A DNA stretch of 44,972 bases from Lachnospiraceae bacterium (lineage in GTDB: Bacteria; Bacillota; Clostridia; Lachnospirales; Lachnospiraceae): assembly GCA_024403255.1 (NCBI GenBank), contig JAKSSE010000006.1, forward strand, positions 1 through 44,972, written 5' to 3'. Positions 25,895-33,800 of this stretch are shown here, one piece after another. The notes under the pieces were generated by a model. That model was given only the letters and a program-made list of their open reading frames with translations. It did no database searches and was not told the DNA's origin. The position numbers and the translations under genes were made by a program. Numbering within the stretch: the first letter of the stretch is position 1; each line of letters starts with the position of its first letter.

Positions 25895-26740
25895 ATGCAG
25901 AAAAAAATTGCTTTAATAAATGACGTTACCGGGTTTGGGCGATGTTCTATTGCAGTAATGGCTCCTATAGTGTCTGCAATGAAAATACAGGCAGTTACAG
26001 TTCCAACAGCCATACTTTCAGCTCATACTCAGTTTCCTGAATACTATTTTGATGATTACACTTCAAAAATGACCGACTATATAGAAACCTACAAGAAGCT
26101 CCAGCTTTCCTTTGATGCTATAGCTACTGGTTTTCTTGGCTCGATGGAACAGGTTGAAATAGTAATAAATTTCATTAAAAATTTTAAAAATGACAACAAT
26201 TTCATACTTGTAGACCCTGTAATGGGAGATTATGGAAAGCTTTACCAAACCTACACACCTCAGATGTGTGAAAAAATGAAAGAACTTGTCCAGTATGCTG
26301 ACATAATTACCCCAAATCTCACGGAATTATGTACTCTGCTTGATTACGAATATCCACGGGGAAAAATCACACTCGACATGTTGCACGAAATGTGCAAAGA
26401 GTTAGCCAAAAAAGGTCCTAAACACATCGTAGTTACCGGCATTAATCTCAATCAGACACAGATTGCCAACTATATTTACGATACGGATTTAGCCGAGTCT
26501 GGTGATGATGATTTTAGAATAGTAATGGTAGACAGAATCGGCGGCGACAGAAGCGGAACTGGTGATGTTATCAGTTCAATAATAGCTGGTATGTACATGA
26601 ACGGATATAGCGTTTATGACGCAGTAAAAAAAGCTGCAGATTTTGTTTCAAAATGCATTCGTTACTGTGAAGAAAACAAAGTGCCTAACCATTATGGGTT
26701 ATGTTTCGAGATGTTTATGAATGAATTAGTTAATCTGTAA
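25895..26740 (+). CDS. pdxK: Pyridoxal/pyridoxamine kinase
   Basis: Phosphorylates vitamin B6 vitamers in the cytoplasm. The 281-residue ribokinase-fold protein starts MQKKIALINDVTGFGRCS and has TAILSAHTQFPEY (substrate region), VDPVMGDYGK, TPNLTELCTLL and the catalytic anion-hole motif SGTGDVISSIIAG. The ATG at 25895 follows GGAGAG; the longer frame from 25775 would run through the divergent promoter. It is followed by a radical-SAM gene and an ECF transporter component, and faces a MocR regulator, together a B6 salvage unit. Confidence 0.92.
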   Translation: MQKKIALINDVTGFGRCSIAVMAPIVSAMKIQAVTVPTAILSAHTQFPEYYFDDYTSKMTDYIETYKKLQLSFDAIATGFLGSMEQVEIVINFIKNFKNDNNFILVDPVMGDYGKLYQTYTPQMCEKMKELVQYADIITPNLTELCTLLDYEYPRGKITLDMLHEMCKELAKKGPKHIVVTGINLNQTQIANYIYDTDLAESGDDDFRIVMVDRIGGDRSGTGDVISSIIAGMYMNGYSVYDAVKKAADFVSKCIRYCEENKVPNHYGLCFEMFMNELVNL

Positions 26741-26766
26741 TAGCAACTTTAGATAAGGAGAAAACC

Positions 26767-27426
26767 ATGATTTTATACACAGTTACAGGTCTTGAAGGCG
26801 ACGAGGGTTACTTAGATATTGCTAAAAGTGGCGATCTTACCGGAAAAAACGTATACGTAAATATGACAAATAAGTGTCCTTGCAATTGCACTTTTTGTCT
26901 TCGTCATACTAAAGAGCAGCTGGAAGGCAATTCTTTATGGTTAAAAGATGGGGAACCTACTGTAGACGAAGTTCTAAAAGAGTTTGCAAAATACGATCTT
27001 TCAGTAATCGGTGAAGTTGTTTTTTGCGGCTTTGGTGAGCCTACCAAAAGAATAGAAGACATCACCCAAATAATTGATGAGCTAAAAAAACAGTATCCAT
27101 CATTAAAATTCAGAATAAACACTGTAGGTCTTGGAAATATGATTCATAAAAAAGATATCACTCCTTTATTAGAAGGCAGATTTGACACTGTTTCAATTTC
27201 CCTCAACGCACCAACAAAAGAAGAATTTTTTGAATTAACAAGATCACGTTTTGGCATAGATTCATACGAAGAAATCAAAAAATTCGCAGTTCTCGCAAAA
27301 CAGTACGTTCCTAATGTAGTTATGACAGTTGTAGATGTAGTAATGTCTAAAGAAAAGATAGAAATCTGTCGTGGAATCTGCGAGGAGCTTGGCGTAACGC
27401 TTAGAGTACGTCCTTTTGAAGGCTAA
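26767..27426 (+). CDS. Radical-SAM protein, TatD-associated family type
   Basis: A compact 219-residue radical-SAM protein. The cluster motif is CPCNCTFC (C-x3-C-x2-C), followed by LR, with FCGFGEPTKR as the SAM-binding GGE-like segment and RINTVGLGN further on. The pattern NMTNKCPCNCTFCLR and LWLKDGEPT resemble the radical-SAM family often found beside tatD. Here no tatD is present and the gene lies between pyridoxal kinase and an ECF S component, so a role tied to vitamin B6 is possible but only inferred. AAGGAG precedes the ATG. The reaction is unknown. Confidence 0.8.
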   Translation: MILYTVTGLEGDEGYLDIAKSGDLTGKNVYVNMTNKCPCNCTFCLRHTKEQLEGNSLWLKDGEPTVDEVLKEFAKYDLSVIGEVVFCGFGEPTKRIEDITQIIDELKKQYPSLKFRINTVGLGNMIHKKDITPLLEGRFDTVSISLNAPTKEEFFELTRSRFGIDSYEEIKKFAVLAKQYVPNVVMTVVDVVMSKEKIEICRGICEELGVTLRVRPFEG

Positions 27427-27447
27427 CATATAATATCGGAGGTCAAC

Positions 27448-27939
27448 ATGAATACAAAAATAAAAGAATTAACTTTAACAGCAGTGATGATGGCTTTGGT
27501 TTTTGTCGTAACCAGATTTATCCAAATTCCAATTCCACTTGGATATTTTAACGTAGGCAACAGTGTCATTTTACTTTTCTGCACACTAATTTCAGCACCC
27601 TACGGGCTTGCAGCCTCTGCACTCGGTTCAGCTTTAGCTGACCTTTTATCCTATCCTGTTTATACACTTCCAACCTTTATTATAAAAGCGCTTATGCCTA
27701 TCGTTTTTTACGCTTTATTAAAGGTCTTTCATGGAAAAAAATTTGCGGTTCCTTTTGCTGCCGCTATAGCAACACTCATTCCATTATTTGGGTACACAAT
27801 AACAGGCATGTTTTTATACGGAGGCTTTGCTGCTGGACTTGCTCAGTTTCCTGGATTACTGCTTGAATACATTGCAAACCTTGTTATTATCACTGCTCTT
27901 TTCAAGCCAATAACTGCAATCAAAAAATTTCATGAATAA
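27448..27939 (+). CDS. ECF transporter S component, predicted vitamin B6 uptake
   Basis: A 163-residue membrane protein with five to six hydrophobic helices and the ECF S-component signature: TLTAVMMALVFVVTRFIQIP at the N-terminus, then IPLGYFNVGNSVILL and SALADLLSY. It captures a vitamin and needs shared EcfA/EcfT subunits encoded elsewhere. The substrate is predicted as pyridoxine or a related vitamer from its operon with pyridoxal kinase and the MocR regulator. A strong GGAGG site precedes the ATG. Sequence alone does not prove the ligand. Confidence 0.8.
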   Translation: MNTKIKELTLTAVMMALVFVVTRFIQIPIPLGYFNVGNSVILLFCTLISAPYGLAASALGSALADLLSYPVYTLPTFIIKALMPIVFYALLKVFHGKKFAVPFAAAIATLIPLFGYTITGMFLYGGFAAGLAQFPGLLLEYIANLVIITALFKPITAIKKFHE

Positions 27940-27945
27940 GTAAAG

Positions 27946-28010
27946 CATTTTGCCTCCATTTATTGTAAAATAACTTTTGTATTTATTTTGCATAAAAGGA
28001 GGCTAAAATG
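27946..28010 (+). promoter_or_regulatory. Long hairpin sequestering the ribosome site and AUG of the nhaC-type gene
   Basis: CATTTTGCCTCC (27946-27957) is complementary to GGAGGC-T-AAAATG (27998-28010) with one bulged T, covering both the Shine-Dalgarno and the start codon. Inside, TTTA/TAAA pairs and a 10-bp helix TGTAAAATAA (27964-27973)/TTATTTTGCA (27983-27992) close a nine-base loop. About 26 pairs in all. There is no U run, so it is not a terminator for this strand. Confidence 0.65.
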
Positions 28011-29531
28011 TTCGAAGGAACTTTCTTATCACTTCTGCCACCAATAATCGCTATTGTGCTGGCTCTTATCACCAAAGAGGTCTACTCTTCTTTATTTATT
28101 GGTATCCTCTGTGGAGGCCTTTTATATTCAGGTTTTTCTTTCTCTGGTACCGTAACCCACGTATTAAATGATGGTATTATCGCATCACTTGCAGATGCCT
28201 ACAACGTCGGAATTCTTATTTTCCTGGTTGTTCTCGGTTCAATGGTTATGCTCATGGACAGAGCCGGAGGTTCCGCCGCTTTTGGTCGCTGGGCTGCCAG
28301 CCACATCAAAACAAAATTCGGTGCAATGATGGCAACCATGGTACTCGGAATTCTCATCTTTATCGATGACTATTTCAACTGCCTTACTGTTGGGTCCGTA
28401 ATGAGACCTGTAACTGACAAGCACAAAATCCCAAGATCAAAGCTTGCATACTTAATCGACGCAACCGCTGCTCCAATCTGTATAATAGCCCCTGTTTCAT
28501 CCTGGGCTGCTGCGGTTTCAGGATTTGTTGAGGGTGCAAACGGACTTGAACTTTTCGTACGTGCAATCCCATACAACTTCTACGCGTTTCTTTCAATTGT
28601 CATGATCATCACTATTTCAAAGATGAATTTTGACTATGGCCCAATGGCTTTAAGCGACAGATCAGAGCCAAAAGAAGATAACATTACAGAAAAAAATATT
28701 CCACTTGCTGGAACTGCAAACCCTAACCCACCAGTTAGCGCCAAAGGCAAAGTTATACACCTTGTATTCCCAATCATTGTCCTTATCATTTGCTCGGTAA
28801 TCGGCCTTGTATATTCCGGTGGAATCTTTGAAGGTGCAAGCTTCATCCAGGCCTTCTCTGATGCAGATGCCTCAGTTGGTCTTTCAATTGGATCTCTCAT
28901 TGCACTTATAATTACAATCATCTTTTACCTTGCAACCAAGGTACTCAATTTCAATGAATGTATGAGTTCAATTCCTGAAGGCTTCAAAAGTATGGTACCT
29001 GCAATCTTAATCCTTACTTTTGCATGGTCTCTTAAAGCTATGACCGATTCACTTGGTGCAAGAGAATATGTTGCAGGCATCGTTGCAGGCTTCGCAGATA
29101 AGCCAGCAATTATGTCACTTCTTCCTGCAATCGTATTTATAATTGGTGCTCTCTTAGCATTCTCAACAGGAACCTCCTGGGGAACCTTCGGAGTATTAAT
29201 CCCAATCGTTGTAAACGTATTTGGTGGCAATCTTTCAAACGAGCTTATGATTATAGCAATCTCAGCTTGCATGGCTGGTGCAGTTTGTGGTGATCACTGC
29301 TCTCCAATCTCAGACACAACCATTATGGCTTCAGCTGGTGCCGAATGTGATCACATCGAACACGTCTCAACCCAGCTTCCATACGCACTTACCGTTGCAG
29401 GTGTTTCAGTAGTATGCTACATCTTCTCTGGTTTCATCAGAAACTGGATTGTATGCCTCCCACTCAGCATCGCAATCATGGTTGGCGCACTTGTTGTTCT
29501 TAAGCTGGTTTTAGGCAAAAAGCAAGCTTAA
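28008..29531 (+). CDS. NhaC-family Na+/H+ antiporter
   Basis: A 507-residue membrane transporter of the NhaC superfamily with about twelve hydrophobic helices. Characteristic segments are LPPIIAIVLALITKEVYSSLFIG, GILIFIDDYFNCLTVGSVMRPVTD, APICIIAPVSSWAAAVSGF and GDHCSPISDTTIMASAGA. It probably exchanges Na+ and H+, though some family members carry amino acids or organic acids. Translation may be controlled by a hairpin over the ribosome site. It lies 68 bases after the B6 transporter gene and is followed by a terminator hairpin. Confidence 0.9.
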   Translation: MFEGTFLSLLPPIIAIVLALITKEVYSSLFIGILCGGLLYSGFSFSGTVTHVLNDGIIASLADAYNVGILIFLVVLGSMVMLMDRAGGSAAFGRWAASHIKTKFGAMMATMVLGILIFIDDYFNCLTVGSVMRPVTDKHKIPRSKLAYLIDATAAPICIIAPVSSWAAAVSGFVEGANGLELFVRAIPYNFYAFLSIVMIITISKMNFDYGPMALSDRSEPKEDNITEKNIPLAGTANPNPPVSAKGKVIHLVFPIIVLIICSVIGLVYSGGIFEGASFIQAFSDADASVGLSIGSLIALIITIIFYLATKVLNFNECMSSIPEGFKSMVPAILILTFAWSLKAMTDSLGAREYVAGIVAGFADKPAIMSLLPAIVFIIGALLAFSTGTSWGTFGVLIPIVVNVFGGNLSNELMIIAISACMAGAVCGDHCSPISDTTIMASAGAECDHIEHVSTQLPYALTVAGVSVVCYIFSGFIRNWIVCLPLSIAIMVGALVVLKLVLGKKQA

Positions 29532-29571
29532 AAATATAACCCTTTTGGCCTTAGTAACATTAATACAGGCC

Positions 29572-29665
29572 TTTTGGGTAACATATCCACAAAAATAGCT
29601 TAAGCTACCCAAAACAAAAATCGTTTGGGTAGCTTTTTTCATTACAATATGTTTGTTACCCAAAA
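29572..29665. repeat. 94-bp array 1: four 11-bp words, spacing 21-8-21
   Basis: TTTTGGGTAAC (29572-29582), GCTACCCAAAA (29604-29614), GTTTGGGTAGC (29623-29633) and GTTACCCAAAA (29655-29665) alternate in orientation, with 21, 8 and 21 bases between them. The outer pair is a perfect inverted repeat, and the inner pair forms the terminator hairpin. Confidence 0.85.
29604..29640 (+). terminator. Intrinsic terminator of the antiporter gene (inner pair of array 1)
   Basis: AGCTACCCAAA and TTTGGGTAGCT pair perfectly around a short A-rich loop and are followed by TTTTTTC on the plus strand, about 80 bases past the stop codon. Confidence 0.85.
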
Positions 29666-29737
29666 TTGTACGCAAATAAGGCATTACACGCACGGAATAT
29701 AACTTGAATGATAATTCAAAGTGCTACTTCTAGGATA

Positions 29738-29831
29738 TTTTGGGTAACAACGGCTAGAAAAAGTACATTGTTGCCCAAAACTGATTTCGATTGGGTAACA
29801 AACTCCAATTTCGCGTGCATGCTACCCAAAA
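29738..29831. repeat. 94-bp array 2: same four-word layout, spacing 21-8-21
   Basis: TTTTGGGTAAC (29738-29748), GTTGCCCAAAA (29770-29780), GATTGGGTAAC (29789-29799) and GCTACCCAAAA (29821-29831). The geometry is identical to array 1, base for base, while the spacer sequences differ. The inner pair is not followed by a T run, so it is not a terminator. Confidence 0.85.
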
Positions 29832-29864
29832 AAACATAACAAATCAACAAAAAGTAAAATATAC

Positions 29865-29893
29865 TTGACATTGCAAAATGTAAAGTATATATT
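29865..29893 (+). promoter_or_regulatory. Promoter of the membrane protein/XRE pair
   Basis: Consensus TTGACA (29865-29870), 17-base spacer, TATATT (29888-29893). An inverted repeat ATGTAA-N8-TTACAT (29878-29897) overlaps the -10, and a ninth TACCCAAA word (29907-29917) lies just after the predicted start. The XRE protein may bind here. Confidence 0.75.
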
Positions 29894-29945
29894 ACATATT
29901 GTAAAGGATACCCAAACAATTGTAATTTATATTTGGAGGAAGAAA

Positions 29946-30473
29946 ATGAATGATTATACTTTAGGATATATTTGTGGAATACTTGCCGTTTTGTTAATTG
30001 CAGTAGTAATAAGACTTATTTTCAGAAAGAAAAAAATGGACTGCAAAGAAGGCTTTGATGAAAGACAGCTTTTTGAAAGAGGAAATGCTTATAAGCTTGG
30101 CTTCACAACTTTTATGATTGAGTTCGCAATTTATATACTTTATACACTTGGTGATTTTGGCTATGAAATTCCAGTAGAGCCTGCGGCTTTAGCTTCTATT
30201 GCGCTCTTCATTCCTGTTACTATTTTCTGTGTATACGCTGTAAGACATGACGCTTTTATGGGATACAATGCAACGGGAAAAAGTTTTTATTGGCTTTACA
30301 TTTTAGCTTTTGTATTAAATATTATCCCTGGAATCATGTCTATCTGCGATGGAAGTATTATAGAAAACGGAGTGCTTACACTTCACAGTACAAACCTTAT
30401 TGTAGCAATAATGTTTGGTGGAATCCTTCTTGCTTTATATGTGAAAAATAAAGAAGATAAGGAGGAAGAATAG
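29946..30473 (+). CDS. Four-helix membrane protein paired with an XRE regulator
   Basis: A 175-residue membrane protein with helices at about 6-26, 55-76, 83-103 and 120-140, plus a last one near 148-168. Between the first and second helices is a cytoplasmic segment KKMDCKEGFDERQLFERGNAYK, typical of the DUF2178/DUF3796-like proteins that accompany short XRE regulators in Firmicutes. GGAGGA precedes the ATG at 29946; the longer open frame from 29865 has no ribosome site. Function is unknown; the family pairing suggests a small regulated envelope module. Confidence 0.75.
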   Translation: MNDYTLGYICGILAVLLIAVVIRLIFRKKKMDCKEGFDERQLFERGNAYKLGFTTFMIEFAIYILYTLGDFGYEIPVEPAALASIALFIPVTIFCVYAVRHDAFMGYNATGKSFYWLYILAFVLNIIPGIMSICDGSIIENGVLTLHSTNLIVAIMFGGILLALYVKNKEDKEEE

Positions 30474-30476
30474 CCT

Positions 30477-30671
30477 GTGAAAAATCTAAGGATTAAATCG
30501 GCACGTGCCGCAAAAGATATGTCTCAGGAGGCTCTTGCTCAGGCAGTGGGAGTCTCACGTCAGACAATAAATGCCATAGAAAAGGGTGACTATAATCCGA
30601 CAATTAAGCTTTGCCTTGCAATTTGCAGAGCATTAGATAAAACCCTTGATGACCTCTTCTGGGAAGAATAA
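30477..30671 (+). CDS. Short XRE-family helix-turn-helix regulator
   Basis: A 64-residue Cro/CI-type DNA-binding protein consisting only of the HTH domain: MSQEALAQAVGVSRQTINAIEKGDYNPTIKLC is the five-helix core, and it ends TLDDLFWEE, typical of the YozG/YgzD group. It starts with GTG at 30477, with GGAGGA about ten bases upstream inside the end of the membrane protein gene, only three bases past that gene's stop. It probably autoregulates the pair through the promoter at 29865-29893. Confidence 0.9.
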   Translation: MKNLRIKSARAAKDMSQEALAQAVGVSRQTINAIEKGDYNPTIKLCLAICRALDKTLDDLFWEE

Positions 30672-30700
30672 AAAAAGTCCTGCATATGCAGGACTTTTTA
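30671..30700. terminator. Bidirectional terminator between XRE gene and proA
   Basis: AGTCCTGCA and TGCAGGACT form a near-perfect stem with A-rich and T-rich flanks on both sides. It separates convergent transcripts. Confidence 0.9.
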
Positions 30701-30707
30701 TAACACC

Positions 30708-32015
30708 CTATAAATCTTTAAACTTGAACTGGCTCTTTCCAGATGCATAATCTGCCACAATCTGACCATGTCCAAAGAGCTTATATTTGTAGGTTACAAG
30801 ACCTTCTAACCCAACTGGACCTCTTGCATGAATCTTGCCAGTACTGATGCCAACTTCAGCACCAAAGCCGTATCTAAAGCCATCCGCAAATCTTGTTGAA
30901 CAGTTCTGATATACACCTGCGGAATCTACAAGCTGCATAAAGTGTTCAGCAGTTTCAGCGTTTTCAGTGAGAATACAGTCCGTATGGTGTGAACCAAATC
31001 TATTAATATGGTTAATCGCCTCATCAACGTTCTCAACCAGCTTCACTGAAATAATCATATCCAGATATTCTGTGCCAAAGTCATCTTCCATCATGACATC
31101 ATCAGCAGCAATCATATTCTCCTCTGCATTTATGATACCTGCTGCCTCTCCTGTCCCTCGAAGTTTTACCCCCGCATCAGCTAATGCTTTTGCAATTTTA
31201 GGAAGTGCTGTAACAGCGATCTCGCGATGAACCAAAAGCGTTTCTGTAGCGTTGCACGCTGCTGTGTACTGAGTTTTTGCATCCACAATTACTGGAAGCA
31301 TTTTTTCAAGGTCAACATCCTTATCGACATATGTATGACAAATACCATCTGCATGGCCCATTACCGGGATTTTTGTGTTATTCATGATGTACTGAACAAA
31401 TGCATTTGAACCACGAGGAATCAATAGATCTACGCTCTCGTGGCACTGCAAAAGTTCATCTATCTCATTATGAAGTTCTGCCTGCAAAAGACAATTTTCA
31501 GGAAGACCTGCTTTTGTAACAGCATCGTATATTACTTCAAACAAAACCTTATTGGTTTTTGCAGTTTCTTTTCCTCCTTTAAGTATTGCACAGTTACCGC
31601 TCTTGATGCACAAAGAAGAAATCTGAACAAGAGCGTCTGGACGTGCCTCAAAAATAATTCCTATAACACCGATAGGGCAGGAAACTCTTTTTAATATAAG
31701 ACCTTCATCAAGTTGTCTTTCAAGCTGAAGCTTTCCTATTGGATCTGGTAAAGAAATAAGACCATCGATGCCAGCCAAAACATCTTCAAGTTTATGCTCA
31801 TCAAACTTAAGACGTTTCTTTACTGCTGCCGAAACTCCATTTGAATCAGCTGCATCCATATCTTCTTTGTTTGCAGCAAAGATTCTATCTTTATTATCTT
31901 TAAGCGCGTCTGCTGCTGCCTTTAAAGCATTATTCCTAATTTCAACAGATAGTGCCGCCATCTTCGAACTGTCCTGTTTCATTTTAGCTGCAGATTCTTT
32001 AATGTTAAGTGCCAT
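30708..32015 (-). CDS. proA: Glutamate-5-semialdehyde dehydrogenase (gamma-glutamyl phosphate reductase)
   Basis: Second step of proline synthesis: reduces gamma-glutamyl phosphate with NADPH. The 435-residue protein has the family signatures LPDPIGKLQLERQLDEG, VSCPIGVIGIIFEARPDA, ILKGGKETAKTN, LLIPRGSNAFV and the catalytic-cysteine region YTAACNATETLLVH. The ATG at 32015 with AAAGGA before it is chosen over the GTG at 32030. proB is not next to it; instead it is the last gene of a sulfur/radical-SAM operon, starting one base after hydE. Confidence 0.96.
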   Translation of the reverse strand: MALNIKESAAKMKQDSSKMAALSVEIRNNALKAAADALKDNKDRIFAANKEDMDAADSNGVSAAVKKRLKFDEHKLEDVLAGIDGLISLPDPIGKLQLERQLDEGLILKRVSCPIGVIGIIFEARPDALVQISSLCIKSGNCAILKGGKETAKTNKVLFEVIYDAVTKAGLPENCLLQAELHNEIDELLQCHESVDLLIPRGSNAFVQYIMNNTKIPVMGHADGICHTYVDKDVDLEKMLPVIVDAKTQYTAACNATETLLVHREIAVTALPKIAKALADAGVKLRGTGEAAGIINAEENMIAADDVMMEDDFGTEYLDMIISVKLVENVDEAINHINRFGSHHTDCILTENAETAEHFMQLVDSAGVYQNCSTRFADGFRYGFGAEVGISTGKIHARGPVGLEGLVTYKYKLFGHGQIVADYASGKSQFKFKDL

Positions 32016-32016
32016 T

Positions 32017-33057
32017 TTATATCCTTTCACGTTTTACGTTTCCAACGCTATTTACAATCTTATACCCGATACTGCTAATTCTGGTTTCTAAACAATTTTT
32101 ACACATTGCAGCGTCATCGTCCATACAAATTTTATTATCATACAAAAGATATTTTTTTCTTTCATCCGATGGAGTTAAATTTGGCATAAGCACATTGGCG
32201 CCTGCCTTAATTCCCATTTCGCGACCTTTGGGGTGAATTGTTCCAAGAGCTGTCGTTGCAGGAATAAGTGCATATGGAAAAAGTAGTCTTAGAATAGAAA
32301 TAAGTCTTAATGTAAGCTCTAGTGTACCACTTTTAAATTCAGCAAAAGGAGTCTGACCTTGTGCGATAAATGGGCCCATTCCAATCATATCAGGCTCAAG
32401 CATTTGCAAAAAACGAAGGTCAGCCACTATGTTTTCTGGCGTTTGATAAGGTGAACCAACCATAAAGCCTGCACCCACCTGGTATCCGATTTCCTTTAAA
32501 TTAAAAAGACATTCTTTTCTATTTGTAAGACTCATCTCTTCTGGATGAAGCCTTCTATAATGCCCGTCAGTTGCTGTTTCATGGCGCAAAAGATATCGGT
32601 TTGCTCCAGCATCAAAATATGCCTTATAACTTTCCTTACTTTTTTCTCCTATAGAAAGAGTAATCGCGCAATCTGGGTATTTACTTCTGATGTTAGAGAC
32701 TATTTCGCATATTTTGTCATCAGTAAAATATGGGTCCTCTCCGCCTTGCAGGACAAACGTGCGAAAGCCAAGACTATATCCTTTGTCGCAAGTCGCAATA
32801 ATATCATCAAAGCTCATGCGATAACGCTCAGCGCATTTATTACTTCTTCTTATCCCGCAATAATAACAATCATTTTTGCAATAATTGGTAAACTCAATAA
32901 GACCTCTTAAATAGACCTCATCACCGTATATTTTTCTTCGAACGTCATCAGCTTTTTCTGCAAGGATTTCATCGCACTCATCTGTTTGAATTAACGATAA
33001 AAGTGCATCATCTGAAAGATCGTTTTCTTTAAAAAGCTTTTCTATCTGCTCTTTCAT
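32017..33057 (-). CDS. hydE: [FeFe] hydrogenase H-cluster radical-SAM maturase HydE
   Basis: A 346-residue radical-SAM enzyme that helps build the dithiolate bridge of the hydrogenase H-cluster. The signature LRGLIEFTNYCKNDCYYCGIR contains the cluster motif C-x3-C-x2-C (about residues 60-67); the second region FVLQGGEDPYFTDD and the C-terminal CKNCLETRISSIGY, with cysteines for an optional second cluster, also match. hydF, hydG and a hydrogenase gene are not in the window. GAGGG precedes the ATG. The C-terminal cysteines are one short of a clear CX7CX2C pattern by eye. Confidence 0.9.
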   Translation of the reverse strand: MKEQIEKLFKENDLSDDALLSLIQTDECDEILAEKADDVRRKIYGDEVYLRGLIEFTNYCKNDCYYCGIRRSNKCAERYRMSFDDIIATCDKGYSLGFRTFVLQGGEDPYFTDDKICEIVSNIRSKYPDCAITLSIGEKSKESYKAYFDAGANRYLLRHETATDGHYRRLHPEEMSLTNRKECLFNLKEIGYQVGAGFMVGSPYQTPENIVADLRFLQMLEPDMIGMGPFIAQGQTPFAEFKSGTLELTLRLISILRLLFPYALIPATTALGTIHPKGREMGIKAGANVLMPNLTPSDERKKYLLYDNKICMDDDAAMCKNCLETRISSIGYKIVNSVGNVKRERI

Positions 33058-33070
33058 CAGCCCTCAAAAA

Positions 33071-33799
33071 TCACAATTTGTTATAAAATCCCAAGATATC
33101 TTTCACAACTTCGCCGGCAATAATAAGGCCAACAGTTGATGGAACAAAAGCTGTACTTCCAGGAATGGATCTTCTTGTCCCCTGAGCTTCCTCCTCAGCA
33201 CTTTGCATCGGAGTTATTGGTTTTTCCTTCGAATATACAACCTTGAGTTTTTTTATGCCACGCTTTTTTAGTTCATGTCTCATAACCTTAGCCAAAGGAC
33301 AAACTGATGTCTTATAAATATCAGCGACCTCAAACATTGCTGGATTTATTTTATTTCCAGCTCCCATGCTGCTTATTATAGGAACGCCTGCTTCCTTTGC
33401 CTGAAGCACCAGCTGAACCTTACCTGTAACAGTATCTATCGCATCAACAATATAATCGTAGTTTTTAAAATCAAACTGATCCTTTGTTTCCGGCATATAA
33501 AAAGTCTTGTAGATGTTAACTACTGCATCCGGATTAATCTCCAGAATTCTCTCCTTTGCAACATCCACTTTGTACTGACCTATAGTTTTAGTGGTTGCAA
33601 TAATCTGTCTGTTTACATTTGATAAACACACAGTATCATTATCGACTAAATCAAGCGTCCCAACACCACTTCTAGCCAAAGCCTCAACGGTATAACCGCC
33701 AACACCGCCAACGCCAAAGACAGCGACTCTCGCATTTTTAAGTCGCTCCATATTATCTTCGCCAAAAATAAGTTGTGTTCTAGAAAACTGATTTAACAC
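33071..33799 (-). CDS. tcdA: tRNA threonylcarbamoyladenosine dehydratase (ThiF/E1-like)
   Basis: Cyclises t6A37 of tRNA to ct6A using ATP. The 242-residue E1-like protein starts LNQFSRTQLIFGEDN, with the nucleotide-binding GVGGVGGYTVEALARSGVG, DNDTVCLSNVNRQ, the family motif YIVDAIDTVTGKV, and GAGNKINP. The GTG at 33799 is chosen because GAGGTG lies just before it and it gives the usual N-terminus; the ATG at 33811 is an alternative that overlaps the upstream gene. The sulfur-transfer partner may be the upstream rhodanese-TtcA fusion. Confidence 0.9.
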   Translation of the reverse strand: MLNQFSRTQLIFGEDNMERLKNARVAVFGVGGVGGYTVEALARSGVGTLDLVDNDTVCLSNVNRQIIATTKTIGQYKVDVAKERILEINPDAVVNIYKTFYMPETKDQFDFKNYDYIVDAIDTVTGKVQLVLQAKEAGVPIISSMGAGNKINPAMFEVADIYKTSVCPLAKVMRHELKKRGIKKLKVVYSKEKPITPMQSAEEEAQGTRRSIPGSTAFVPSTVGLIIAGEVVKDILGFYNKL

Positions 33800-33800
33800 A

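Larger units (their letters stand above)
29532..29945. other. 414-bp gene-free stretch with repeated TACCCAAA words
   Basis: No credible coding frame. It contains a terminator hairpin for the antiporter gene, two 94-bp arrays of an 11-bp word in alternating orientation, a short TTGAAT-GATA-ATTCAA palindrome (29704-29719) between them, and the promoter of the following membrane/XRE gene pair. Confidence 0.8.

Noticed and set aside
29572-29831. CRISPR array or integron attC site at the TACCCAAA arrays
   Set aside because: The words are 11 bp and alternate in orientation, with no cas genes, and lack the GTTRRRY/RYYYAAC core and box spacing of attC sites.
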